Translations under genes and position numbers: made by a program
Part shown: positions 24,385 through 36,775 of the stretch, piece by piece
Numbering within the stretch: the first letter of the stretch is position 1
Layout: every line of letters starts with the position of its first letter
Notes under the pieces: model-generated
Database searches by the model: none
Told to the model about the DNA's origin: nothing
What the model saw: only the letters and a program-made list of their open reading frames with translations
Assembly: GCF_015832195.1 (NCBI RefSeq)
Contig: NC_052046.1
Coordinates: forward strand, 46,696,473-46,760,472
DNA from: Motacilla alba alba
Lineage: Eukaryota; Chordata; Aves; Passeriformes; Motacillidae
Length of the DNA: 64,000 nucleotides
Reading direction: 5' to 3'

Positions 24385-26806
24385 GTGGTGTATGCCCATG
24401 GTTATGGACATAACTCATTGCCAATTTATTTAGCCTCTCCTAAATAAGCGGGTCTTTTTTGCTAAAAACAAAAAAGCAAAACAAAAGGGACATAGTCTTC
24501 TATGTGATATGTTTTTCGGAACTTTCTCATAGTTCTTCATTGATTCTTTTTCTTCACTATAGGCCAGACCATATATGCTCCACATAGCTTTTTCAGGAGG
24601 AAAATATCACCATTAAATAGGTCCAGTTTCATAATGCTCATCTCAAGGAAGTGAAATCTGTGTGAAAGGATCTGTGTATTCAGGATTGCACCACCACAGG
24701 ATTGCATCACCACACATCCCATCCCAGCAACAACAACCTTTCCCACCACTCCCCAAGTTACAAACATTTACATTTATTCCTTGATGGCAAGGAATGCCTG
24801 CAGTCCAAAGGATCTCATTGCCTTGGTAGTAAATGCAGGGACATTTATTGTAAGGAAAATACAATTAAAAACATTGAATAAATCCTCACTGGATGATTAT
24901 CCCAAAGGGCTGAAAGATGCTGAGGGCTGGAATATCTTCAAATGCTAGCAGAAAGGAAAGAGACCCTACTGTTTTGACCCATGTCTTTTTTTCTACCCTC
25001 TGAGACCTTTCTCAGCAGTGTCAGTGCAGGACACCTATGGTACACAGCCTTGCCCAAATTACTGTTCAGGAATTGAATTTGACCATACTGCAGTGACACA
25101 ACAGCTCAAAAGCTCTGGCTTACTGTGGACATACCAGTTCCATGTGAGTCATCCTACAATGAGAACAAGAATGATTAGCAGGAGGATCTGACTTCTGAAT
25201 CTTCCTGCCCACAAAGCTATTTCCTATAAACCATGCTTACTGCAGCAAAGACCACTTTTTCTCTTCATATTGAACACTCCATTTCCCTCTTACTTCTCCA
25301 GAAGAAAAGGGAGTAAAAAAAAAAAAAAAAAACCAAACCAAAAACACCAAAGCCCCCACACTCCAGTAGTTTATAGGTTTAAAACCCCAAATGAAATATG
25401 CTTGTGAAAAAGAACTCTTTGTAATGAAAGTGAATCAAACTTGCATTGCATCACTAACAGCTGACCTTGTAGTATCACATTTATCAACTGTCCTAGGACA
25501 CCAGACTTTAAGGAACTGCACCTTCACCTATGAAAATTGAAATCAGTGAACTGAATCTTCTTATTTTTTTTCTCAAGGCAGCCATGGTTTATGGCACAAT
25601 GTCTCACTGGTATGAAAATTCAAATGACTGCACACATCAGGAAACATTAAATCACACAAGTCACATTTTATTTTCTTTAAGAAAGATTCTAACTTTCTCC
25701 AGTAGTCCAGATAAGATCAGTACTATCGCAAATAGGAAAAAAGCTATCTCACTTTTTCAGAGATTGTTGCCTTGAGACTTAATACAATGGAAGGAATAAC
25801 TTAAAATAAGCACTGAATTACTAATCCAAAAATTACTACCAACAACATGTTGTATCCCTTTGCTCTTTAGACATCTCTATAAATAGAATACAATCTGACT
25901 GGATAAATTCCATCTCTGAGCCTGAATTCATTTATCTGTGGGATAGACTTTGATACGTGTGTTGCTGAGAATAGTAAGGATAACAACAGAAAGATATCTA
26001 GAATGAGGACCAGTCCCTTGGTTTTCAAGTAGGATGGGAAACTAGATGTTATTCTTGAAATTCAGAGCACTTGTCTTTATTGAAAAAGGATGATATCTCA
26101 TCTGGCAAAAGGAAATCCGTCACACTTTGTACAAAGGAGCCTCTTTGCAATAGTATCAGAGGACAGTAACACTCATGTCAACATCTTTCTTATCCACTCT
26201 TTTGGCCACTCTGAGCAGATACACCATTATTTTGAGGTACCCAAGCTGCCCCAAAATGTCTAATGAAAGAATAGAAATGAGAAAGCAGTACCACCACTGC
26301 TACGCTGGGTAGTTCTAACAAATATTCACATTTTAAAAACATATTTTGCAGAATATAAAGATAATACAGTTGATTATTCTAAGACATAGTCAAATTCAAG
26401 TGTATGAATTTAAATTCTTGTTATTGTTCTCGTATTTCAAAGGAGATACTGCACTGTTAGCAATATCTTGTCACTAGGTTTAGTCAAAAGGTTAAACAAA
26501 TATGCAGATAGACACTAACTCACTAACAGCACTTGAACTACACATTAAGTTCATATTCTGATCATAAAATGAGCTAAGATAGAGAAGGGGGCAGCTCTGT
26601 ATGACTGAGCTTTCTGTTTCAACTGAAAGTTTTCACTGGAGGACTGCACTTCTGTGAAAGAATAGACACACAACCATAAACAAAAATCATATCCTAAAGG
26701 GAGAGATTTACATTCAGGATGAAGTGTAAAACAAAACAAATAGGGTTTTTTTGTTGTTGGTTTTTTTTTTTAATTAATGAAATTTACATGTCAAACCAAA
26801 GGACAG
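24385..26806. other. Stretch without recognisable genes
   Basis: Nothing recognisable as a gene was seen. There is an A18 run at 25315-25332 followed by CCAAACC-type sequence, and a T/G-rich stretch at 26744-26772 directly before the next LTR. The reverse-strand frames at 24537-24864 overlap each other and lack known motifs. Confidence 0.55.
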
Positions 26807-27690
26807 TGTAGTGTGTTGGCCCTGGCTGGACACCAAGCATCCACAAGAGATGCTGTCACTCCCCTCCTTAGCTGTGCAGGAGATCGAAAATATAATGAAA
26901 GGCTTGGGTGTTGAGAAAAAAACAGGGATGGGTCACTGACCAATTACCATCACAAGCAAATTGAATCAGAGAAGGATAATGAGAAACAAAACCAAAATTT
27001 TAAACACCTTTGTCCAAGACCTCCCTTCTTCCCTGGCTCAACTTCAGTCCCAGTTCTCTACCTCCTCTTTTTCAGCACCAGAGGTGTACAGGAATGGGTT
27101 TGGGGTCAGTTCATGTAATCTCTGCTGCTCCTTATTTCTCTTCCTCTTCTCTTGCTCCAGTGTGGGATCCCTCCCACAGGAAACAGTCCTCCATGAACTT
27201 CTCCAGTGTAAGTCCTTCCCATGGGCTGAAGTTTTTCACAGACTGTTCCAGTGTGGATCCCTTCCATGGAGTGCCATCCTTCAGGAACCAGCTGTCCTAG
27301 TGCAGGTCCCCCATGGGGTCGCAAGTCCTGCTCCAGCCTGGGCTCTTCTCTCCATGGGGCCACAGGTCCTGCCAGGAGTCTGCTCCAGCATGAGCTTCCC
27401 ACATGGTCACATCCCCCTTGGTGCATCCACCTGGAGTCACATCCCCCTAGGTGCATTCCAGCATGGAGTCCTCCAAGGCCTGCAGGTGAATCTCTGCTTC
27501 ACTGCAGACCCCTACAGGCACAGGGGCACAGCTTCTTCATGATGGACAGCACCAGTGGCTGCAGGGGAATCTCAGCTCTGGTGCCTGGAGCACCTCCTCC
27601 CCCTCCCACCTTGGTGCTGTAGGGCTGCTGCTGTCACATCTTCTCACTTCTCACTTCTCTCTCCTCTGGCTGTAGCTGTGCAGCATTTTC
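26807..27690 (+). mobile_element. LTR-like repeat (family A), near full length
   Basis: It starts TGTAGTGTGTTGGCCCTGGC. The first 200 bases align with the minus-strand copy at 17879-17620, apart from a deletion of about 65 bases after ATCACAAGCAAATT. From about 27150 to 27480 the sequence consists of degenerate units that recur every 45-60 bases around the words CTCCAGTGTGG, TCCCATGG and TCACAAGTCC. This internal GC-rich repetition is characteristic of an avian repeat that I interpret as a long LTR. Its 3' end is uncertain: typical sequence fades near 27690 and GC-rich sequence continues to about 27900. Four overlapping frames of 96-193 residues lie in it; they translate the repeats and are not genes. 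Confidence 0.75.
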
Positions 27691-28394
27691 CCCCTGCCCC
27701 ACACAGGCCCCGTTGCGCCCCCAACCCCTTGCCCACCAGCTGGAACTCCTCAGTGAGCAGCAGGCTCTCCAAGAGCAATGGACCTCCTGCTTCAGGTGGG
27801 CACTCTGGACTCTGGGCAGGCCATTCTCATTCTCCTGCATGGCAGGACATCTGGAAGATTAGTGCTCTCTGACAGCACCAGGCTGGGCCCTGGCCTGGAC
27901 CCTGCAGAGTATCCTGATGGACAGGGTAGGGATTATGTCCAAGTGTTAGAAAGATAAACTACTGTCAGTAGAACTACCTGGCTAAGGTTTAGAGCTGGAC
28001 ATGCTTCAGTGGTCTCAGACCTAAGGTGAGGTTGACAAAGCTTGGGGAGAAGGATGTACTACTTACTGATAGTGGACACACTGAATACAGAACTTACAGA
28101 CAGAACTCCTAAGATGAGGAAGAAACTCATGAAGCCAACTTAGAAACCGTGCTGAAATCAGCTTTGTCTGGGTAAAAGATAATTCTACCAGGAGAAGTCA
28201 CAGCCACTTACTCATGGCTCACTGACCCAAGAAAACTAGCAGATCTGAGCATGCAGATTAGTAAGTATAAGAAGCAAAGGAATCTTTTAACCAATAGAAT
28301 ATAGAATACTAATTAATAAGAGAATCATACAACTTGTAGTCAATGAAAATTACTGTCTTTGCTAAAATTTATAAAAATAATGAAAAGCTGATAT
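27691..28394. other. Repeat flank and unassigned sequence
   Basis: The first 200 bases stay GC-rich and may be the diverged end of the preceding LTR. The rest is plain sequence with no gene recognised. Confidence 0.45.
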
Positions 28395-28530
28395 AGTCAT
28401 TGTGCTGGCTTTATGGGTTTGCACCCAGCACCCCTTCCTGTGCAGAACTATAAATGAAGCAAATACCTCGACTCTGTGCGGGGCTTCTTGCACATGGAGT
28501 GGCTTCTTCCACACAGGGTGAAAGAACACA
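28395..28530 (+). mobile_element. Possible LTR 3' remnant
   Basis: The stretch around CTATAAATGAAGCAAATACC followed by CTCTGTGCGGGGCTTCTTG has the style of an R-U5 region of an avian endogenous-retrovirus LTR. Neither terminus nor a target duplication could be placed. It is recognition by memory only. Confidence 0.3.
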
Positions 28531-31500
28531 TTTTGGGAAAACAGCTTGGCTGAGGACACATTAATAAAATATGCTGATTTTCTAACCATTCTTACCTGTG
28601 CCTGGCACATCCTAGGAGCAAGGCAGAGTCAGGCAAGGCACCAGAGGTTTGAAATTCAACACTACGTGGTTGCTGTGGCCCAGCAAGTCACCAATCACCA
28701 CTTCACCCATGACAACACCAAATCACAGAGGGCAAGATAAGGAACAAACTCATGGATAAATGACCTGCTGAATTCAGGCCATCAGTCAACAATTACTAGA
28801 GTTCTAAAGAAGGAAAGGATAAAACAAAAGTGAAATAGGTCATTGCTGAATTTGTTCTGTCTTTAAAATGTCAAGTTTTTCATGAGTTCCCAAAATTAAT
28901 GTTTTTATTTTGGCTAGTGAAAAAGATAGAGTGTACAGACACTTTTTACTAGAAGACTCATTTAATAACACTGTTACATCAGATTGCAAATCAAGAACAA
29001 CATAAACCTAATGAAGGCCAGGAAAAAATGAAGTCTCAAATTCAGATAGAGAATTGTACTCAGACTCCCTGGATATTATTTTAGATTAGGCAAAAATGAC
29101 TGTTGCAATGACTTATTTGACTCAGGTTGAATGACAAATTTATGCCCCAAATTACAGGCATCTGATATCCATATGTGGGTAAACCACATACATACAGCTG
29201 GAAAAGGGACTTATCACTCATGAAAAAAAGTTTCACCCTTGAAGCCCTAGGAAGATCTGAAAGCAGTCTTCAAAGAGTTCAGCTCTTTTTCATCTCAATT
29301 CCTTACTCAACTGATACATAGCATGATCCAAACATCTAGACAGCTGCGGATTTTCTTGATGAAAATCATGTATTACAGGAAAAGGATCCCTAAAGGATGA
29401 TGCTTATAACTAACTTGCTTACTTTATTTACTTATGTTTCATATCTCAAAAATGTTTCCACAAAGATGAATCTATTTTTGCAAAGACAAAAGCAAATATC
29501 TATCAAACAAAGTACCTCATTTAAACCACAAACCTGATTCTCTTTTACAATAATTCTTCATAAAATACAAAGCTCAGTGCACTAGTACTGATATGATGGT
29601 TCCTTGACTAATGAGGACTCTGTGCTTATCTACTGCTCTCTTCCGTAACCTGAAATCAAAGGTAAAGCTCACAGCTATTTTATTAGTACAAAGGCTGATT
29701 CTTACTCTTCATTACAAAGAGCTACTAAAAATAACTGGGAGGTTTACCTTTGCCTCTACATTTAAATAAGTATTTAGATAGATACAAAGTTAGGTTCCAT
29801 TTTTGATCCTAGATTCTGCAGAACTTCATTCTTGGCAACAAAGACTGTAATTATTTTCTTCCATTTACACTAGAAATGAAAACATCAACGATAGAGAATC
29901 AATAAAAGCATTTTCTAAATTCAACACTACAATTTTCTGGAAGAATAAAGTTTGTAAAATATAGATGGAAACAATACTTCCTGTATTTTTATTCCTTACC
30001 TTTAATAATTTCTGTATGTTTTTCACTAAGTTAGTAAAGTGCTGGCTTCTAAAGGTGAACGGGATGTCTCTTGTTTTGCTTCAAAAGTGAGTTTGTACCA
30101 ATTTTTTGCATGCACAAAACATGAGGAAGGATATTGAACTGCCTGAATTGCTTCAAAAATAATAGAATACATCTTACAGAATTAGTCTGTGTTTTTCAGA
30201 CAGAAATTTTCTGTTTATAGACTTCTGTATTTCAAATTTTAGAAATATGAGGTTGGACAACATAGATTCAAAACACTACTGATTCTTTAAACCAGTTTCT
30301 ACTCTTTTTTTTTTGGCAGCAGAGAAAATTTTCAAATTTATTCTCTATCATATTGTAATTTTTATTGAAAAGTTTGACCCAGAACTTCTCTACACATAAC
30401 TGAGATATTCACATAGGAAATGGGAGTAATGCTTCCTGCCTGAACACTTCAGCAGACCTTCTTTTTATTTTCCTTTTAAGTTTTGTAAAAGAAGACAGAA
30501 GCACTATCCAGATGGCCTTCATCTTAGGTGCAGTAATCACCAAAGCTTGCCAAGCACTGTTGGGAGGCAAGTCAGGTAGGTGGAGAAGCAGCCTAATGTC
30601 ACTTCTCTTGTACTTCTTTTCCTAGGCAACAGGTCTACAAATTATTTTGGAAAGCTAAGACGTACTTATAATTAGGTCAAACCTGACTAAAGCAGAATCT
30701 TGTTTACATGTACATAAATATATGTAACTGAATACAGAATATTTAAATCATAACAACTAAGCCCACTGAATAAACTTATGTTAGCATTATGAAGTCTTTC
30801 TGGTAAGAACTGTGTCGTTATAGGAGTTCATACATTAAATAAACACCAGATGTCATATCATATTAAAAACATTCTAACATTGATGTTTATTATAGATTCC
30901 TGTTTTGATTAATATTTCCTCTTTGACTATTCCCCTTTTCCCTCCATTTCTCTTCCTTTTCTACTCCCTAAAGGGAATATTCCTAGTATTCCTCTGGGTA
31001 GACTCTGTGACCAACAATCTAACAGATTAACAATACAAATAGCCAAACCAAATGCATTGCTACCATTGCAACTTAATTACAGCTCATTTACTCCCCGTTT
31101 CTCATCTTGCATTCATTGCAGTGCAGAAACCAAGCAGTCAGAAAAACAGATACTCTTTAATACATTAGGCTTGTGCACTACTTTCCCTTCCTTTTCCACT
31201 TTCAGTCTCTGTCCTTTAGAAATAACTTTGAAGCAGCAGCTTTGATGCTGATCAAAGTGAAGACTTTTTCACAAGCCTCAGAACTATTAGGTCCCCAGCG
31301 TTCCTTCTCCATTTCTGCAGATTTTTGCAGAGCTTCAATCAATGATTTTTTGCTGAAGCAAAAAGGACTCATGTTTACATGTATATTGAGAACAAGTATG
31401 TTACACATAGTAATTTGCACAAACTATTTCACACTAGAGAGTTTCACTTAATTATTCATATTCAAACATCCACTAAGGTTGTCTTCTGCTTCTTCCACAA

Positions 31501-34500
31501 ATCTCTGCATACATTTCTCTCCTATTACCATTACAGATTTGTTTACTGAATTGTGAAGTTAGTGCAATCTTCTGGAAGATTGCACATTCTCCTTAACATT
31601 ACCATGTACTAATGAATAAGTCTTCAAAGTCTGTAGGTTTCTGTTGCTTTAACGGATTTAGTAGCTTGCACAATGATCTTACACAGAATTTATAGCAGGA
31701 AAAAGTACAGAAGCAAAGATAAACCATGGCAAACCATGAAAATGCATTACCATCCATGGAGACTATGTTACGCACAACACATGTTAAGGAAGAGGAAAAA
31801 AATACAAGATTTCTTTGGAGATACTCAAGGGTGTAAGGACACTGAGCCAAAGAAGAGACTGTATTCTGAAGATGTGCTTATCAATTGGTCACTGAGAAAT
31901 AAATATTTTTCAGTACAACAACAAGCAGCCTTGGCTTGATGTTATGCTGCCATAGGACATGCCATGCTTACACAACTATTGATACTGAAGCAACCTTGGA
32001 TAGTTACTGGCAAACATTTGGTTCTCTTACACTCACCCAACTCCCCATGCTTAATGCTTTCCACAGCAATGAAAAGACCTTTGTTTTCATCATACTCAAA
32101 TTTTTTGAAGTACTCTCATGGGCAGTGCTGTCTGAAACCACAGCTTCAGCAAATTCCAGCTTAACAGAGGATATTAAATAAGATGACAAAACATGCATTT
32201 GCATGTTCACTTGCTGGATTTGCATGATGAGAGATTATGGAGCAATCAGGGAGAAACAAAACACTTCTCTTCAATAAAGTATGGTGAAAATTCATGCATA
32301 TCTGTGTTCCTCTTCATATTCCAGAAGTGCTGGGAAACTAGGCAGACATTTGTTGCTTCCTTTCACTGGTTCTCACTCTGCAGCTGAGTGTTTGCTGTGA
32401 CTCAGGTCACTACTTGCAGGATTTCAGCCGGGAAATTTCAATAGCTTCATGCAATGCTGGCTGATCACAGTTCCTTGGCTGTTATGCCAGAGAAAAAGAT
32501 CCAAAGATGCTTCTTTAATATAAAAATGCTAAATCTCAGGGCCATCCTTAACAAGCCTACCTCACAAAAAAGCCTCTTCTGGGGTCCTACCCATCAACAT
32601 GAACCTCAGTTTAAGCTGAGCCACACATGATCTAGACTCAGAGCTCATAAACGCATTAAGTGTTTGCTAGTTGTAACTAGTATGCTTCCTATAAATTTGA
32701 GCCAATAAAAATGAAAAAACACCAAGTCTTTGTCATTATTTTTAAAATGTGGAAATGACATGATGTCTCAACTTCTTCCCTCTCAATGTATTCATTTTCA
32801 GCAAAACATTCACTGTATTTAGAACAGCAGAACAGATTTCTTTATTCTAACCCATATTTCCTTATTGCAGTTAGAAAAACACATTTTTCTCCTGACAAGT
32901 TTTATTCCAGGTAGTGTTAGACTGTCTGTTGAAGCACACAACAGGTACTGCCCACACAGTACCTCTTCAGCAAGAACCTGCAGGCAATAGCTTATAATAA
33001 TTTGCCTGACTACAAAAGGCGTGTCTGGATGGTGTGCCTGGATCACAACCAAGCTCCTCTGAAACACGTGACAAGTAATAGCTAAATCCCAAGCTTGTAA
33101 CTCCATTAGAAGGAAGGTCATGTTTTAAGGATATAAAAAACATCAAAAGTTAAAAAGTAGTACACAGAAAGCTAAAATCTGAGAGAAACACAGTAGTGTG
33201 GTATTTTCTGTCCTTGATCCTACATGCAAATGAACTATCAAACACACAAATTTTTCTAAGTGTTTGTCACTAACAGTTTCTAATCTAATTACTAGTTTTA
33301 AAATACTTTTAAAAAATACTTTCAGCAGTGTAATCTTTTTCCATCCCATCCTGCCCCTATGGTCAGCTATAGTACACACAAATTATATGGACCCAGATGA
33401 AGAGCCAGCTCTGCTCCTCTGTAGTAGAGACTCTTTGCAGCATCAGAATGAACTGAAATTGTAACTTGAAATCTACACTTAATAACTGTAGCTGTTCAGA
33501 CCACTTTTAAAACTGGTATTTGTCACTGACCAGTATCTGTCTTCCCCTGTAGAAGATAGATGCATCTTAGCTATTTAAATTGTGACCAAATCCCCTGTAA
33601 CTCATCAGGTAATAAATGCTCTTAGAGATACTCAAAGCCACGTGAAAACATTTGCTCCCACAAGGGTTCAGGCTAGCAGCATGAAGACACAGCACAAAAA
33701 AGGCATAACTCAGCTCTTCTTAACATAAGGGTATGACTTATGTCAATTCAGATCTCATACGAATTCTGCTTGTCATGTTTATCTAGTTCTTTTAATGCGG
33801 TTTCACTCTCCTGCATTTCATACAGTTCTGATTACAAAACTATTTTTTCTCCCCGCAATTCTCAGCAGCTAATTTGTATAAAGAATATATATTACCAAAG
33901 GGAAGTTTAAGGACATTAGGAAAGGCTGTCTGTGATTTCAAAGTTTCTTTGCTAGGTTCATTGATATGCTTCACTATGCACTGGGAAGTGTTTCATTTCC
34001 TAGCGCAGTATTGAGTTGTAAGACCATGTTAAGTGCCCTTTGCAATGTGAAGATTATGGGCCTTTAGGGACCAGGTTGACAGTTTTTTCTATGTTCTCTT
34101 CATAGTGATGCAAGTCTTGAAAAGTTTTCACCTGTTCCTTCAAGATGGCTGGAGAAAACAAAGCCCAGTGGAAATGTGGATTAGTAGGAATGCAAACAAG
34201 TCCCCCACAGAAGCCTTCAGAGCACAAGACACGCCACGCTGGGACAGACTGACACTCATTCAGGAGCAGTCAGGAAAGAGCAGTACTTTTATAAACAACA
34301 AATACACTTGTATGACAGGTTACATGCTATCCCACTGCCTGAACTTCAGAAAAAAGAGACATATTCCTGAAGGTTTTCCTCAGCACACTAGTGAAAGTGT
34401 TTTGAAATTCAAGGATGGTCAGACCTATCCTTAAATTAAAGAATAGAAATTTATTCACTGTTATCCATTTTTGCAACTTTTTAGACACTCAAATCTTTAC

Positions 34501-35408
34501 AGTAAATGTAGACATATTTAATCTCTCTTTAAACTGCAGATACATGAAATCCAAAGTTTCATCTATTGTTTTCTATGTTTACTGGTTAATCTGTGTTTCA
34601 GTAAGTATTATAATCCACTTCAAGATTCCCTTCATAGGTAGATACTCTCTTCAGCTGCAGTCTGGGGCATTCAGTACGCTGCAGGAGTCATAAAGCAGAC
34701 AGATTTTTCTCTTAATGAATAGTACAAGTGGAATGGTTAAGCCTAAAAGTGATACTCCGTGGCAAGGTTCTAATGGCAGGACAGCTCCAGTGAGCCTACT
34801 AAGATTGAATATCACATTGACTTACATGTCTTGTTAAAAGAGTAGCCTTAGGCACTCTGTTCAAAATACAAAAACTAAAATTTATAATCAGTTTTCTGTA
34901 TTTTCTGTTTAATTCTACTGAAAATTTCTAGGTTTGAAAAAAAATCAGAAAGTACAAAAGGGTATTTCCAAAAGGTAATACCTCTTCCTGTCTCTTTGCT
35001 AGTCCACAAGGAAAATAATTGCATCTTTTATCTCTCAGCGTTGAAGTCTCCCAAACCCTGTCCATGCTTCTAAATACTGACATAAGCTGGCCTAGTTTTT
35101 GATAAATCTACAGTCGGAAGACCAGGGCAAGCACCAAGCTGCCCTTGATCCTCTTCTCTGACGAATGCTGTGTAAAGCCAAAAAAACAAGTGGTAAGAAA
35201 GATATAGATTTTACTCTTCCTGCTTTTGCTGCGACCATACTGACACCTGCTGTCCCATTGTCCCATTCTGCCTTTTTTAGTTAGAAAAGCCTAAGGGGAA
35301 AAAAAAAAAAAAAAGAAAATAAAAAGTGGCAGCTTCGGAATAAGAACCTTTACAATCATTCTAGTTAACTGTAAAAGTCTGGCTCACCTACACTGTCACA
35401 TTTTCAGA
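28531..35408. other. AT-rich stretch without recognisable genes
   Basis: Nearly 7 kb show no recognisable exon or named element. Frames of 60-110 residues occur on both strands (for example 31673-31939 and 34105-34434 on the plus strand and 32819-33121 on the minus), none with a known motif. A perfect palindromic hairpin lies at 31562-31585, and an A-rich run at about 35300-35315. Confidence 0.55.
31562..31585. repeat. Perfect 11-base palindromic arms, 2-base centre
   Basis: GTGCAATCTTC, then TG, then GAAGATTGCAC: a near-perfect 24-base palindrome. As DNA it could extrude a cruciform. The half-site ATTGCAC resembles part of C/EBP-type sites, but that is a loose match. Confidence 0.85.
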
Positions 35409-35454
35409 TGCAGTGGATTGACCCTGTCTGGATGACAAGTGCAAACCAAAGTCA
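35409..35454 (+). mobile_element. 5' stub of LTR-like repeat (family A)
   Basis: TGCAGTGGATTGACCCTGTC followed by TGGATGACAAGTGC matches the first 45 or so bases of the family seen at 17879 (minus) and 26807 (plus). The rest of the unit is absent or too diverged to see. It is the third copy of the family in the window. Confidence 0.5.
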
Positions 35455-35689
35455 GAGGGAAGAGAAGGGAAGGAGCAACAGGATAACCCACAGGAAGAAA
35501 AATATCCTTGCTGGTAGAATCCTGACAATTTTTCTGGAGAACTGATGCTCTACAGAAAATAAAAGAATAATTTAAATAAATAATCAGCAATTGATGCTAA
35601 ATTGGAGATTCGCCCAGAGCAGAAGCAGCAGTCTGGCTGTGGCTACCGTTCTAACACACTGTGGCCTTGCAGTCAAGCGGTCTCAGCAG

Positions 35690-35945
35690 CGTTTCACCAC
35701 AGAACACGCAAAACTCCCTGCGGGAGCCAGCACCTCCATCCCGGGCACGGTGTACGGCTCCACACGGCCGGGTCCTGCTGACACCCGGTGGCTCTGCACA
35801 AAACGACATCAAGGCTCGGAAGGCAGTGACGGCCTGCCCAGGACTCGGCTCGGGTCCCCGCTGCAGCGCCCCTCGCTGCCCCGGCCCAGGGCTGGCCCAG
35901 CACAGAGCCCACCCGCAGCACCGAGCTGCCCCCACACGCCTCTGA
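35690..35945. other. CpG-rich patch
   Basis: I count about two dozen CpG dinucleotides in roughly 255 bases, against very few elsewhere in this AT-rich window. Open frames overlap in both orientations (94, 94, 144 and 75 residues), which is typical of GC-rich DNA. It lies between a stub of one LTR family and a well-preserved LTR of another. It could be a promoter-type CpG island or a diverged GC-rich piece of a retroelement; nothing in the sequence decides. Confidence 0.5.
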
Positions 35946-36089
35946 TGCCTTGCGTTTTAGCTTTCATATTTTTCAAATTCTGTACTGCCTTAGTGTGTGA
36001 CTCTGAATTTCACATTAAAGGTTAATTATGACACTTCACAATTTAGTTAGAGAAAACAATCCTTTTCCAGCTTGAGAACCAAGAACACC

Positions 36090-36373
36090 ATTGCAGCTTC
36101 AGGCCTGAAAAGCGCAAACAATGAATAACTGAAGAGAGCAATCTGGGAGGGTAGGACTTCATAACCTGAAGCTGTAATTTGACAATTAACCCCAATATGT
36201 AAATGGACCAAAACTTATAAAACTCTTGACCATCTTTTATCCATCTTGGGCAGAGCCCTGGCCAGGCTCTTGCGCTGCCCAAGGTGTATCCTTTTAAGGC
36301 CTTTTAATAAATCCTTACTTTGTTCCTTTGACTCTGTCTAGCCTCTGCTCCAGGCCAGCCTCTCAAGGCATCA
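36090..36373 (+). mobile_element. LTR (family B), 5' border unclear
   Basis: In order: AATTAACCCCAATATG in U3, TATAAAA at 36216-36222, a stem-loop with 9-base arms CTTGGGCAG (36245-36253) and CTGCCCAAG (36275-36283), AATAAA at 36306-36311, then U5 ending CTCTCAAGGCATCA at 36373. TATA to AATAAA is about 90 bases, a normal short R. I recognise this as a passerine endogenous-retrovirus LTR. No matching target duplication or TG start was found upstream, so the 5' end is probably truncated or diverged. Confidence 0.8.
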
Positions 36374-36640
36374 GCTCAAGCCTCTGCCAGAAACCTCATG
36401 GCCTCGGGAGTGGAGAGCTCTTGTGGCCTGGTGAAGGCATGTCCAGCCGGCGCACCCAGCGTGGCTGGGCTCTTGCCCAGGGGTTGAGCAAGGGTAGAGC
36501 CTTTGGCACTTGTGGGTGTCCCCACATCCCAACACAGGGACCCAACACAGGCTCTTGCCTCAACACATCACACTTGCTCACAAGCACACCACCACCAGCA
36601 GATTCTCTGCATGGGGATCTACCAGAGTCATGCACATAGG
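36374..36640. other. GC-rich sequence downstream of LTR B
   Basis: GC-rich sequence follows directly on the LTR end and carries overlapping frames of 70-103 residues on both strands. It could be degenerate internal retroviral leader sequence or host flank. No primer-binding site or gag-like motif is recognisable. Confidence 0.35.
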
Positions 36641-36723
36641 GCAGTTTTTGCAAATGCAGTCCTTGCTCACCCAGCAACAGAGATGCTGCAGACCGAAGTG
36701 TGGATATACAGACTTGAGATAAC

Positions 36724-36775
36724 TGTCAGCTTATTCTGTAATGCGAGCTTTTCAATAAGTTAATGACAGTAAGCT
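36724..36775 (+). repeat. Two competing hairpins sharing one arm
   Basis: The segment CTGTCAGCTTATTCTGT can pair either with AATAAGTTAATGACAG (six plus six pairs around a bulge) or with ACAGTAAGCTGA (twelve pairs with a two-base bulge). The two 3' arms overlap, so the foldings exclude each other. Confidence 0.6.

Noticed and set aside
25315..25332. A18 run as tail of a processed pseudogene
   Set aside because: No gene-like sequence was recognised upstream and no flanking duplication was found.
26961..27542. 193-residue open frame
   Set aside because: It lies inside the LTR-like element and translates its GC-rich internal repeats; other frames are open too.
35409..36373. A single 965-base LTR from the TG at 35409 to the CA at 36373
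   Set aside because: The flanking bases show no target duplication and the 5' stub belongs to a different LTR family from the 3' part.
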